A stretch of 64,000 nt of DNA from positions 597,001-661,000 of the forward strand of contig JAKOGI010000053.1 in NCBI GenBank assembly GCA_029747015.1, read 5' to 3'. Positions 1 to 11,200 of this stretch are shown one piece after another; position 1 is the stretch's first letter; every line of letters begins with the position of its first letter. The stretch comes from Carnegiea gigantea. Its lineage: Eukaryota > Streptophyta > Magnoliopsida > Caryophyllales > Cactaceae. The notes under the pieces are model-generated. The model searched no databases and was not told where the DNA came from. It saw only the letters and a program-made list of their open reading frames with translations. Both the position numbers and the translations under genes were made by a program.

Positions 1-65
1 ACCCTCTAGATCATACTCTAGAGAAATCTAGAGAAATCAAAGGCATTCTAGAGCGATGCATGACA
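1..65 (-). repeat. Partial 3' LTR of chromovirus A
   Basis: The first 65 bases match the outer end of the LTR at 4589-5006; both carry the pattern CTAGAG...ATTCTAGAGCG and end in TGACA, the complement of TGTCA. A purine-rich stretch (GGGCAAGGA on the minus strand) directly abuts it and fits a polypurine tract. The rest of this LTR lies left of the window. Confidence 0.8.
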
Positions 66-149
66 TCCTTGCCCACCTAATCCAGCGACGTGCTCGTTAC
101 CTTCTTGTTCTCGAACACTTGTATTTGCTACTTAAATTGCCACAAGTGT

Positions 150-1760
150 TAGATGGGCTCTCAGCTAGCCTCACTTTCAGGCAGTCCCTTCCACTTGATA
201 AGGAGTTTATATGTCGGTGATTGGTTGGAGTGTCGAACCACTCGATCAATAAGAACTTCTTCTATTTCCTTGTCATGTTGGACTTTCATGCCCATCGGTG
301 CCCATAGTGAGATGCCTAAACTCCGATCTACTCGATCTCCATGGTAAGGCTTGAGTAGACTTACATGGAAGATGGGATGATACTTGATCTTGAGAGGCAT
401 CCCCACCTTGTAGGCTTGCGGCCCTACATTTTACGGATGGGAAAAGGCCTCTCGTATTGTCAAATGAGACCCCAATGCCAACTGCTTAACCTCGCATGGT
501 TGTACATCTTGACAAGCACGAGGTTTTTCACTTGGAACTTTCCCAAGCGTCTCTTTTTGTTGGCCCACTCTTCATCTTCTTAGAGGCTTTCTTCAAGTAA
601 GTATAAGCTATGCCTACTTGATCGTTCTGATCCTTGGCGAACTTGTAGGTGGGTGGAACCTTATAAACTGTTGAAAGAGAACTTAGTATCAAGGGTTGTT
701 GACCCATGACAATCTTGAACAGACTCCAACCAGTGAACTTGCTCCTCTGTAAGTTATATGAGAATTGGGCATTATCAAGGAACTTTGCCCAATCTCATTG
801 GTTGGCACTCACGTAGTGCCTTAAGTATAGCTCCAAGAGAGAATTGACCCTTCTGGTTTATTCGTCACGCTGTGGATGGAAGCTAGTAGAGAAGTTAAGC
901 TTAGAAGCCATGAGCTTGAACAACTCCATCCAAAGGCACCCCGTGAAGTGAGTATCCCGATCACTCATGATAGAAAGAGAAAAGCCCTAATACTTCACCA
1001 CTTGCTTGAAGAATAAACGACCGGCTTGCTCGGTGGAACATTCCTTGGTTACGGGAATGAAGGTGGCATACTTAGAGTACCGGTCCACAACCACAAGGAC
1101 CTAATTGCACCCCTCACTTATGGGTAAGCCCACAATGAATCCCATGAAAACACTCTCACACGGCCTTTCGGGAATGCGGAGAGGCTCTAGTAGTCTCGTG
1201 AATGCTCCTTACTCAATCTTGTTTTGTTAGCACACAAGACAAGTCTTTATATAGGCCTCTACGTCATCCTTCAAGTGAGGGTAATAGTAGGAACCTCCTG
1301 CAAGATCTAGTGAGCGATGTCGCCCACTTGCTATAATGACTCTCCTTCATGACTTCCTATTGGGATTGTCGTACGAAGAAATATAAATGTGCTTACCCTT
1401 AGTGAGGATCAAGTCATCTTCTATCCAAAACCACCTTGCCTTGCCCTCCTTCACGAGGTTGATAATGGTTTTGGCAAGTAAGCCATGTTAGGCCCCCTCT
1501 TTAATGCCGTCCCGCGGGTTGCTTTGAGGTCAGCTAATGTTAGCGAGCACTCCCTTGCGGCTCAAAGAATGACCACCAAATTGGTACGACCTGGCTTATA
1601 CTCCATGTTATAATTGACCTTGGCTAGAAAGTCTTGTCACCGAGCTTGCTTGGGAGTAAGCTTCATTTGAGTTTGGAAGTAAGTAGTGGCGATGTTGTCG
1701 GTTTTGATGATAAACTTGCTCTCGAGCAAGTAATGTCTCCAAGTACGAAGACAATGCACC
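150..1760 (-). pseudogene. Integrase and chromodomain of chromovirus A, degenerate
   Basis: Broken integrase of the Ty3/gypsy pol. Conceptual minus-strand translation shows the zinc-finger region, the core and the C-terminal part in pieces, with several stops and frame changes. The first core acidic site reads MGFIVGLP where the family usually has MDFIVGLP. The middle site keeps SDRD (about 960). The third site reads TRRVN in place of the usual TERVN (about 870), so two of the three catalytic acids appear lost. The C-terminal piece (161-270) reads KEIEEVLIDRVVR then YKLLIKWKG, a chromodomain, which in this family is thought to direct insertion to particular chromatin. The enzyme is certainly non-functional. 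Confidence 0.8.
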
Positions 1761-1767
1761 ATTGCGG

Positions 1768-2870
1768 TCATCTCCTTTTCTTGCACGGTGTACCGCCTCT
1801 TGGTGCCATTAAGCTTCTGACTCTCAAAAGCAATGGGTGACCTTGCATCAAGACTCTACCAATAACAAAGTTGAAAGCCTCAGTGTATAGCTCGAATGAC
1901 TTGCTGAGGTCAAGAAGTGCTAAGATCGGCTCCTTAGTAATGACCTTCTTCAAAGCTTCAAAGGCGCGTTGGCTTTCTTGACCTCATATCCATCCTTTTC
2001 CCTTCTTCAACAAGTCAGTAAAAGGAGCTGTGATAACAGAATGGCCTTGGACGAACCGTCGATAGTAGTTCACTAAGCCAAGGAATGATCTCAACTCGGT
2101 AACTTCAGTTGGTGGCTTCCATTCAAAGATGGCCTTAACTTTTGTCGGATCCATGCGTAGCTTGCCTTTACCAACAATGTGACCCAAGAAAATGACCTTC
2201 TTCTTGTCCCACATGCTCCTTTAAGGTCTTGCTATAGATGAGAATGTCATCAAGATAGAAAATAACGAAGCGATTGAGGAAAGGAGCAAGTACCTTGTTC
2301 ACGAGAGTGCAAAATGTGGCTGGTGCATTAGTGAGACCAAATGGCATGATAAGGAACTCGTATGATCCATAGTGTGTCACACATGCCATCTTTGGCTTAT
2401 CTCCTTCGAATATGCAGACTTGGTAATACCTACACCACAAGTTAAGTTTGGTGAAGTACCTTGCATCTCCAAGTTGGTCGAAAAGACCATCGATGCAAGG
2501 AATGGGATACATCTTCTTGATGGTGATCTTGTTGAGCGACGCACCATGAGGTGACTTAGTGGGATGAATGTACCTAGTATCAAGTAGCTTCTTCAATTGC
2601 CTCCTTAGCTCTTTGAGCTCTAGAGGTATCATGCGATACAGGGCAAATACAGGGGTTTAGCGTCCGGCTCCGTCGGGCATGATCACCTTTCCTCCTCGGG
2701 GGAAGCCTCTTGGGTAACTCGGCAGGCATGGCATCTTTGAACTCTTCAAGCACCTTTTGGATGGCCTTGGGTGCTTGCACTTCCTGCGATGCTTCCTCCA
2801 TATTGAGGGTGGCAAGGAAAGTAGGCTCTTTCTTCTTGATCCCAATGGAATATTGAAGAGCAGAAAGCAT
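1768..2870 (-). pseudogene. Reverse transcriptase and RNase H of chromovirus A, degenerate
   Basis: RT begins after a linker reading VLEEFKDAMPAELPKRLPP. The region 2168-2632 shows the fingers and palm, including FGLTNAPATF and the catalytic box FYLDDILIYS. The first catalytic motif reads KLNLWCRYYQV where the family has a KLDL-type motif, so the metal-binding Asp is replaced by Asn (GAC to AAC). RT thumb and RNase H follow at 1984-2214 (FLGHIV, RSFLGLVNYYRRF) and 1768-1953 (ELYTEAFNFVIGRVLMQ), separated by stops or frameshifts. The mutations fit G-to-A decay of a methylated old copy. Confidence 0.85.
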
Positions 2871-3207
2871 TTTGTCTTAATTGGTCTCTCTCTTCACGGG
2901 AACAACACAAAGGCCCAGTCTCCATGATGCACATGGTGTTGGTGTAAGGCATCAAGAATGCTTTCACTGTGTCAAGGAAATCAATGCCTAAATAAAATTT
3001 CTTATCATTTAAATAGGCAATGGTGATATCGACCTTAACTTTCCACTGGCTGATTTGAATTTGAGCACCACGAGCGACACCATTAATCGGGAGGCTCCAT
3101 GCATTGACTCCCTTCACAAAGCCCCTCTCCTTGGTGTAGGAGAGGCCAACCTCATCGGAAGGCTCATTGGCCATATAGACCGTATCGACTCTGGTGTCTA
3201 ACATTAC
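2871..3207 (-). pseudogene. Aspartic protease domain of chromovirus A
   Basis: Retroviral-type aspartic protease that would cleave the polyprotein. The active-site triplet reads DTR (in MLDTRVD, about 3190) in place of DTG; AGA for GGA is one G-to-A transition. The second conserved element is present as YLGIDFLDTV. A TAA stop at 3205-3207 separates it, in the same frame, from gag upstream. The protease is therefore dead by both a stop and an active-site change. Confidence 0.75.
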
Positions 3208-4560
3208 TTATAGCGGCTTGCCATTAATGATGGTCTCCACGTACATACGTCCACGAGGTTGCCCCTCCACCTTTGCTTGGATCGTGTTGAGCAGCTTCAT
3301 GGAAGCTATCTTCCTTTCCTCTTCTTTCCTCTCCTCCTCTTGGACAAAAGCGCCAAGTTTACCCCGTTTTGAACACTCGAAGACTCGATGAGGTCCGTTA
3401 CATAAGAAGCATGAGTGCTTCCTTGGTGCCTCATTCTTCTCTCCCTTCCCACTATCCTTTGGTGCGAATGGCTTGTCGCGCTTAGGTGACTTGTCCCGGT
3501 CTTCCCTACTTTTACCGCTACCACTTGTCTTCTTGCTTTGTCCCTTGAAGAACTCCTTCTTGAACTCGATTAAGGACTCGGCGGTGGCAATTGCAAAGGC
3601 GCGGTCTTGTACACCACACCTCTTCAGTCCCATCTTGACCCATCCCTCAAGGCCATTAAGGAAACAGAAGAGTGCACCGTGCTTTCCGATGCTTCGAATC
3701 TCCATGAGTAGCCCTTGGAATTGAATGACATACTCCGAATTTGACCATCCTTATGCTAAAGCCGTCAAAGCTTGGCCTTAGCCTCGTATTCAGCATTCTC
3801 CGGATAGAATTGCTTCTTGAGTTTCCTCTTGAACCCATCCCATGTGTTGATGGGATCAGATCGTCCCCGGACGTCATCACACCTGCGACGCCACCAAACA
3901 AGAACCATCCTTAAGAGAAAAGGCGGCATTGCTCACCTTTTGAGAATCATCCTCGATGCCCATTGCCCTGAAGTACCTTCGAGTTCCCAAAAGAAGTTAT
4001 CTATCTCCCTTGCACTCCTAGCCCCGTGGAAAGCAGGAGACCTTGGTGCATTCCCCTTTAGAGCGGTAGATACTTCGAGAGATCCACCATTGGCCACCGC
4101 AGCCATGCACACCATAAGTGGAGCCTCAAGGATCTCGACCCTTGCCTTATATGCCTCAACCTCAGCCTTGTAAGTTTGGAGTTCGCCATCCTTGGTGGCT
4201 TTCGATGCTCGAAGGACTTGAATCTCCTTGTTGATGGTGGCTATTACGGAGCTCATAGCCGTTTACATCTCCCCGTGAAGCTCGTCCAAGTCCCTAGGGA
4301 CTAGAGCTCCTTGATGCATTTGTCCATGTCCTCAACCCTACCCGTTGGGGTGGACATGGCATCCAAGTCCCCTATGGACTGAAGCTCCTCGATGCATTTG
4401 TCTATATCCTCAACCCTACCCATTAGGTTGGACTGTGGAAATGGTGGTGGTGAACTCCGCAAGCCTATCCTCCACAAGGATCATCACGTCCTTGGTCTTA
4501 TCCATGCCCTTCTTACTACCTTGTTGAGTGCTGGCATCAGTCATCCTTGAAGCCATGATC
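3208..4560 (-). pseudogene. Gag of chromovirus A with zinc knuckle
   Basis: Structural protein of the virus-like particle. The N terminus starts near 4557 (MASRMTDASTQQGSKKG). A coiled-coil-rich segment lies at 3933-4256, a capsid-like region at 3656-3901, and a basic linker with a CCHC-type knuckle at 3208-3705. The knuckle reads CFLCNGPHRVFEC, that is CX2CX3HX4C, one residue shorter than the usual spacing. Stops and frame changes break the reading frame in several places. Confidence 0.75.
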
Positions 4561-4575
4561 TCCCAAACAAGTAGG

Positions 4576-4587
4576 CTCTGATACCAA
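4576..4587 (-). other. Primer binding site, tRNA-iMet type
   Basis: On the minus strand TGGTATCAGAGC lies one base inside the 5' LTR end. This is the standard plant initiator-Met tRNA primer site. Confidence 0.85.
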
Positions 4588-4588
4588 T

Positions 4589-5006
4589 TGTCACATGTTG
4601 ATAACCTACCCAAGCTCAAACCCGTCTAATGCTAGCAAGCTCACTTAAAACCCTTCCTTAGTTTGCTAGCCAGCTTTGGTGGTTTCTTAACTTAGACTTG
4701 AGTAAGCTAAATAAGCATATACACTCAAGAGAACTTAGAGAGATAGAAAGAGAGTTTGGGAGAATGCCTTCTATTGTACTTGGAATGCTTGGTGTATAAA
4801 TGAGCTCCTCTTGGGGGTATATATACACATCCACCTCCTCAATAGACGGCGGAGAGCTATTTGATCCTGCGGCCAAGATCGTACATTTAGAATATTCTAT
4901 ATAAATATCTAGGATTCTACACAAGTATAGAATTGTGTAGAATCCTCTGGAAACCTCTAGAACATACTCTAGAGAAATCTAGAGCATTCTAGAGCGGTCT
5001 GTGACA
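4589..5006 (-). repeat. 5' LTR of chromovirus A (418 bp)
   Basis: On the minus strand it begins TGTCACAGACC and ends ATGTGACA, giving the TG...CA ends and a 6-bp terminal inverted repeat (TGTCAC/GTGACA). Its outer end matches bases 1-65. A TATA-like run (TGTATATATACC on the minus strand, about 4817-4830) could be the element promoter. Confidence 0.85.
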
Positions 5007-5019
5007 TTTAGGAACAATT

Positions 5020-5790
5020 AGATGGAATTTCAAGAACTTGACAATGGAGTTGAAATTTGAAGGAAAAAACCATGTAGTCAGGGGTCTAAGGGGCAGAATG
5101 GTCAAGATTATAACAGAGACATAGCTTACCAAGGTTATAGGTAATGCTTTCCACTTGTGTATGTTGTAATTACTACCTGAAGAGGTTAGCAGTCAAGGGC
5201 ATGAGAAATTGCCAGAATCTAATTTGCAATTCATGCTTCTTAATTTTGAAGTAGCTCCATCCACTATTGGTGAGGTAGTGAAAGAACATAATGATCTATT
5301 TCAATAACCTAAGGGGTTGCCTCCTCATAGGGGGTCTTCAATCATAAATTCAATTGAAGCCTGGGCTAATCCAGTAAGTATCAGACCCTATAGGTATCCT
5401 CTTAAACAAAAGGATATTATAGAGAAGTTGGCTCAAGAAATGCCGGATTCTAGCATCATCCAACCTAGTTCTAGCCCTTATGCATCTGCAGTGGTTTTGG
5501 TAGGGAAGAAAGATGGTACTTGGAGATTATGTGTGGACTATGGGAATTGAATAAACAAACTGCGAAGGCTAAGTTCCCCATTCCTGTGGTAGAAGAGCTT
5601 ATAGATGAATTGGCAGGGCAAAGTTTTTCAACAAAATTGATTTAAGGACCAGTTGAGGGTTGTTAAAGAAGATGTATATAAAATAGCATTTAAAACTCGT
5701 TATGGCCACTTTAAGTTCTTGGTTATGCCCTTTGGGTTAACTAATCCACCAGCTACATTTCATAGATGGGTCACTCAGAAGGAAGGGTAA
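5020..5790 (+). pseudogene. Protease end and partial RT of chromovirus B
   Basis: Conceptual translation gives the pre-RT linker, then the RT N terminus IRPYRYPLKQKDIIEKLAQE, VGKKDGTWRLCVDY (5317-5550), and after a frameshift [20 protein letters not shown] (about 5695-5760). The sequence stops just before the YXDD catalytic box, which is missing because of an internal deletion. Non-functional. Confidence 0.8.
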
Positions 5791-5819
5791 GTTGGTAGTG
5801 TGGCCAGATGACTAACTTA

Positions 5820-7110
5820 AGTAACAAATTTTGCAATTGGTGCATGATTCACCTTTTGGGGGTCATTCTGGAAGATAGGCTACCTTTAAGAAGCTTCATA
5901 GGCTTTTCTATTGGAGAGGAATGACTAGATCTGTCCAATAATTTATTAGGCATTGTGTGATTTGTCAAAGTTGCAAGCCTGGTCTAGGTTTGTTGCACCC
6001 CTTACCAATTCCAGAGGAAGTATGGATAGATATCTCTATGGACTTCATAGAAAGATTGGCTAAATCTTTTGGTAGGGAAGTTACCTTGGTAGTAGTGGAT
6101 AGGTTCAGCAAAGCACACACTTTGCAGCCATGTCACATTCCTATGCTGCATTGGACGTGGCCCAAGTGTCTCTGGATAATGTTTTCTAGTTACACGGATG
6201 GCCTCAGAGTATTGTGCATGACAGAGATAGTGTATTCCTTAGTGACTTTTGGCAGGCTTTATTCACTATCCAACGATCTAACTTACTTTTGTCCTAGTCC
6301 TATCAGCCATAAATTGATGGCCATACTGAGATAGTCAATAAGTGTCTTGAAACTTATCTCAGGCATATGTGCAGTGATTCACCTAAGGAATGGTGTAAGT
6401 GGTTGCCTTCAGCCAAATGGTGGTGCAACACCACTTTTCACACTGCTACTAAACTTAACCCCTACGAAGTGGTATATAATCAGCAGCCTTCAGTGCATTT
6501 ACCTTATATACCAGGTAAAACAAGGGTGGCTAGTGTAAACAGGACACTACAGTGGAGAGAGGCTATGATTCAAATCCTGAAGTTTCATCTCTTAAGGGCC
6601 CGAACAGGATGAAGGTCATGGCTGACAGGCATATGTCTAGGAGAACTTTTGATGTGGGGGACAGAGTTTGGCTTAAATTGCAACCCTGTAGGCAGGGTAC
6701 TGTCCAATTCAGGCGTAATCATAAGCTAAGTCCCAAGTTCTGTGGACCATTTCAAATCATTGCCAAAGTTGGTAAGGTAGCCTATAAATTACAGTTGCCT
6801 GAGACAACCTAGATTCATCACACATTTCACGTATCTCAGGTCACGCCTTTCAAAGGGGTTCTACCTGCTAGGCCCCACATTCCTAATTGGCTGCATGGCT
6901 TAGGCACTCCTCAAGATTTGGCTCTTGAAGCTATATTGGCCATAAGAATTGCAAAAAAGAGAAATGTAGCTAAGTTCAGTGGTTGGTGCAATGGCAAGGT
7001 CTCTCCTCTGAGGAAGCTACTTGGCATTTTGCATCTGACATTAAGAAAAAGTTTCCTGTTTTTGCTCAGTCAGTGTAACTACAACTCGAGGACAAGTTTC
7101 TTGAGGGGGG
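5820..7110 (+). pseudogene. Integrase and chromodomain of chromovirus B
   Basis: The zinc-binding region (HDSPFGGHSG, then CVICQSC at 5955-5975) is followed by the core at about 6020-6340 (WIDISMDFIERL, then HDRDSVF in another frame, then DGHTEIVNK with the third acid). The C-terminal part at 6552-6812 includes [21 protein letters not shown] chromodomain-like piece follows (6918 to about 7070), ending EEATWHFASDIKKKF in a shifted frame. All three catalytic acids can be found, but not in one frame. Confidence 0.78.
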
Positions 7111-7115
7111 AGGAA

Positions 7116-7402
7116 TGTTATGGAATAATACAGTTGGCTTAACTAATAGGTGGGCTGGCAGATTATTATAACAGAATTGCCGGAAGTGGGGAGTTGGTTA
7201 TTTTGGCGGGAAAGCTGATTTGCCAATATAATAGTACAAGTATCAATTGTACTACAATACTGTGTTTCAAGCAATGAAAGACTACAATTCCAATTCCATA
7301 TTCTCTCTCTCTACTCTCTGAAATCTTGAACATAAACCTAGGTGTGCAATTAAGCCTGATAATCTCCTCCACATCTGAGTATTCTCCGGTTGGATTGTAA
7401 CG
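7116..7402 (+). repeat. 3' LTR of chromovirus B (right end approximate)
   Basis: A polypurine tract (GAGGGGGGAGGAA, 7103-7115) directly precedes TGTTATGG, the typical start of a chromovirus LTR. The right end is placed near TTGTAAC at about 7396-7402, because TGTTA would pair with TAACA, but the last bases have diverged. The 5' LTR is not in the window. Confidence 0.6.
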
Positions 7403-8299
7403 AATTAGAATAGAAAATAAAGCAATCTAATACAGGCTGGAGTCCAATGCAGCAACAAAAGGGGGGGGGGGGACAGAGAAGACAAAGTCGAAAAGCAAAT
7501 TAAATGCAGAGGGGGTTAACTCGTGTAGAAATTTATTTTAAGTATTATTGATCACACACCGCAAAATGCTGGGGCAGATTCGCGTACGCCAAAGGTTTAT
7601 AATGGACCATGGTCGTAGCATTGATTAAAAAACATGAGATCGATAATCGGTCTTTGGAATTGGACAGGCTGTTGCATATAATTTCAAATGGTACGCTGGC
7701 GTACATGATAACTCTGTTCCTTCTGTTCAGAAATTGGAACTTGGCGACAATTAATGGTTCATTCTCTTATGGAAAGATTCAAGTTTAAACAGCTTCATTC
7801 TTGCAAGCATAGATTAAAGACCAATTCACCAATCCCAAAAAATAGCATTGCAACTCACAAATATCTCAAGTTCAATGGACTGGTAGCCCTGGAATTGATT
7901 CCTTAGAAATCTGGTCTCAAAGCATTCAAAAAGACCAACTAGACAGAAGCCAGTGCGCAAAGATACAATCGTGGTAAGTAGTTGCAACATGTGAAACTAA
8001 AAAGCACAATACCATAACCAATTGTTATCATCATAAACCAGTACTATTTCCGCACATGTACAAAATTGATCACACAATTTTCAAGCTAAGATACCATAAA
8101 TCAAGCGCTCCAACAAAATATTTTTTTCAGCTTTAGTTAGCATATTTCTGTATTTCTATCATCATGTAATACAGGTATATATCACCTAAACTCAATTAGT
8201 GAATCACGACCCTCAATAGCCGGAACTCAAAGGATTTGGAGATGCTGAGTGAAGGCAAATCAAAACTATACCCAAGAAAAGCCCAGGACTGCTGACTAT
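7403..8299. other. Intergenic, 3' flank of the capping-enzyme gene
   Basis: No coding region was found. It contains a G10 run near 7462 and presumably the 3' UTR of the minus-strand gene that ends at 8300. No clear poly(A) signal was identified. Confidence 0.5.
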
Positions 8300-11200
8300 T
8301 CATTTGCGGAAAACTAAAACAGGTCTATCAAACCCCACTGATGCACCTGAGACACTAGATGCAGCGTGCTCCACTGTTCTGAATCCAATCTGTCACCATA
8401 CAACAAAAGCATAAATCATTTACATTATACGAACATGGCTAAAACCCCTTGGAGGGGGGGGGGGGCCGCAAAGTCCATAAATTTTTATCGAATCAGCAAA
8501 CCTGAAAGTCGCATAATACCTTGTCAAGAAGTATGTCTTGAAACTTTTCCGGTCTAAAACATATCCTATTATAATTCATTTGAGTCGTCTGCAACCAAAA
8601 TAAAAGTAAAAACTTTAAAATTGTCAGTTTGTTTGCAGTCCACGCCAGGAGGGAAGCCAAGTCACAAGTACAAACCAACAGAAGCTTACGGATTTTCCCC
8701 CATGTGAATGAAAGCAACACAATAAACGAAAATGCAGCACAGCAGAAACATGAGTTGGAAATTTGCAAATTCAACTTAAACAATCTCTTGGTTAAAAACA
8801 CGTGTTGTTCATTTAGTCTACCAAAATCTCAGAAGGAATATGATACGTCAAATTCTATGGTATAAAATTGTCATGAAATGGATGGAAGTAGATGCCCACC
8901 TCAGTTGTGAGGCGATTCTTGTAATATGACTCCCATGGCTGAGGCTCCAAAACAAGAATACCACCCTGCTCAGGATGATAGTAGTTTCATCAATACTACA
9001 GTGTACAATCAATGAACAAAGCACCTTGGAAAGGATATGACAAATGCGTAAAACACATACCGGTTCAAGAAGCCTCCAAATCTTTGCAAACAATGATATT
9101 AATCCTTCATCACCCCAGTTTAGATGAACCCATTTTGTCACACTCAAGCTGTTTCATATTACACAGGAGATCAGCCTCATCTACAACCTATGTTACATGG
9201 ACTCGGGTATGGGGTGTCGGACACGGGTACGGATCCAAATGTCCGACTCATCAAAACTCTAACTTCAGGACACGGGAACACCGTCCAAAATTTGGACATG
9301 GACATGAGGACTCATAATTTTACATATGGATGTTGCAATTTCAAGTTAATCTTCTTAGAATATTTCAATAGTCACAAGGTTGTCAGCTTGCCAAATGGTT
9401 GAACATTAAAGATCCATTAAAATAATAATAAAGGAAGAACGAAAAAGACCACATCTTCCTAATTTTTTTCACCCTTGCTGCTTTAGAGTTTGGATAAGGA
9501 TCCGACAAGGATCCCGTGTCCTATCCGCAGAGTGTCGTGTCCGACATGGATACGGCCGGGCAAAACGGAGAGTCCAGGTATCATAGTCTACGACAACATA
9601 GATTATTTTAACAAATATACTCATACAATAGTATAAAACACAGCCACTGAAACCTGTTATCTGGTAAGCTATCTGGTACAGTTGTTGCTAATAACGATTT
9701 CTCATGCAGACTGTGAAAGCAACCGGAACAATGCATCTTTTTATCAGTATCAGCATTAAAGAATGAAACAGAAATGTTTAACATTGTCAAAAGTAACAAT
9801 TAGTTATTCCATTGGAAGTATCGGATTCAAACATTAGAGCTGTGCATCCTGATCTGAATAAATATCTTAATTTTAACGACTTCATGTGCACTATGAGTAT
9901 TTTCCAGAGAACAAGCTTACCACACAATCGTGTCATAATGTTTGAGAGGGAGGGCACGCCAACTGGAGACAAAATTTTCACACCGGAAAGAGACCATGTC
10001 AAACAGTTTTCTTTCCACAGAGTTATTACCCATTCCAAGATTACGTTGATTTGAGGAACAAGTTTCAGCAGGTTCTGTGCCATTCACCCTCTCCACACCC
10101 TCTTCCTTGGAGGACTTAGAGTGGTCTTTTCCAGCCTTTTCTTCCTTCCTTACAATATTTCTGAGGTGCCATTCAGCATCATTAATACGGTCTGAAAAAT
10201 ACACATCATTCAGCTCTTGAAACAATAAAAAAATAGCTAACTCAGATTGGCTTTTGCCGGCTCTCTCAGACAACCTTCCGAATACATAAATGATTTAGTT
10301 CCCTAAATATGTTAATGTCATGAACTTATGCTTAAACAGTGCAAATAATACAGGATTTAATACATATTCAAAACATATGCTTGGAAACTGATCTCACAAG
10401 CTGATTTGACAACACATCTGCAGATACAATTGCTCCCTTCAGATAATATTGCAGATAAAGTGCAAAATGACACGAACACAAGTTACTCCAGTCAAAATTC
10501 TCAAATCTTAGGTTGACAAGTTCTCCATCAGACGTCCAGAAGCTTCACATTCCCGACAGCCTTTATCGCGTCTCACTTATTGAGTCTATTACAGATCTTC
10601 ACATGTTTTTGGTAGTCATGGGTCATTATTATGGCCCATTTTGATTTTAGGAGTGTCAAAATCAGGACAGGCAGGGAAGTTGCACAAAACATTAGGTGCT
10701 ATCATTTAGTGAGACAACTTGAAACAATATTTGTAGTTATTGGAAAATTCTACCATCCCAATTACCACAGAATTAGCAGTAAGCCATTACCCTGAAATAC
10801 CAAGGAATCTCTGTGTGTTCATGTAGGTATGCCATTAAGAAGAAGCCAGCATTTTCTTGGCAAGCAATACCAGTTCGTTCTCTCATGTAATCCTCACTGT
10901 GATGAGATCATGAGCAGTCTGTCTATAGGTGTCAAGGGAACACAAGATACCTTGCCTAAAGGATCATTGCACCTGACATAATTGCAGCCAAAGCTCTGTA
11001 TTAAAGTCAATAAGTCAACACATGTTTATCGTAATGCAAGCAAAGTTTGCAAGCATAAATTCGTTTAAAGCTGCATGGCACACCAAAAAGAAAAACTTGG
11101 ATCACGACAACACTGCAGGAACAGGATCCCAGGAACGTTTCTGAAACGCTCATTGACAAATTTCAAGGCTATCAAGTATAGGGATGCACCACAATAAATA

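Larger units (their letters stand above)
1..5006 (-). mobile_element. Chromovirus A, a Ty3/gypsy LTR retrotransposon (left end outside window)
   Basis: Read on the minus strand the order is 5' LTR (right), tRNA-iMet primer site, gag with a zinc knuckle, protease, RT, RNase H, integrase, chromodomain, then the start of the 3' LTR at the left window edge. The internal part is about 4.5 kb with 418-bp LTRs, a small size like Reina-type chromoviruses. The C-terminal chromodomain defines it as a chromovirus. Coding capacity is lost: in-frame stops, frameshifts and catalytic substitutions occur in protease, RT and integrase. The right boundary falls inside a second chromovirus, so this is a nested insertion. 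Confidence 0.88.
5007..7402 (+). mobile_element. Chromovirus B, 3' half of an older Ty3/gypsy element
   Basis: A plus-strand remnant with the end of protease, the N-terminal half of RT, integrase, a chromodomain and a 3' LTR. The segment between RT and integrase is deleted near 5770-5820. Chromovirus A ends exactly where this begins, so A probably inserted into B; B's 5' part would then lie left of the window. Many stops and frameshifts make it older than A. Confidence 0.75.
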
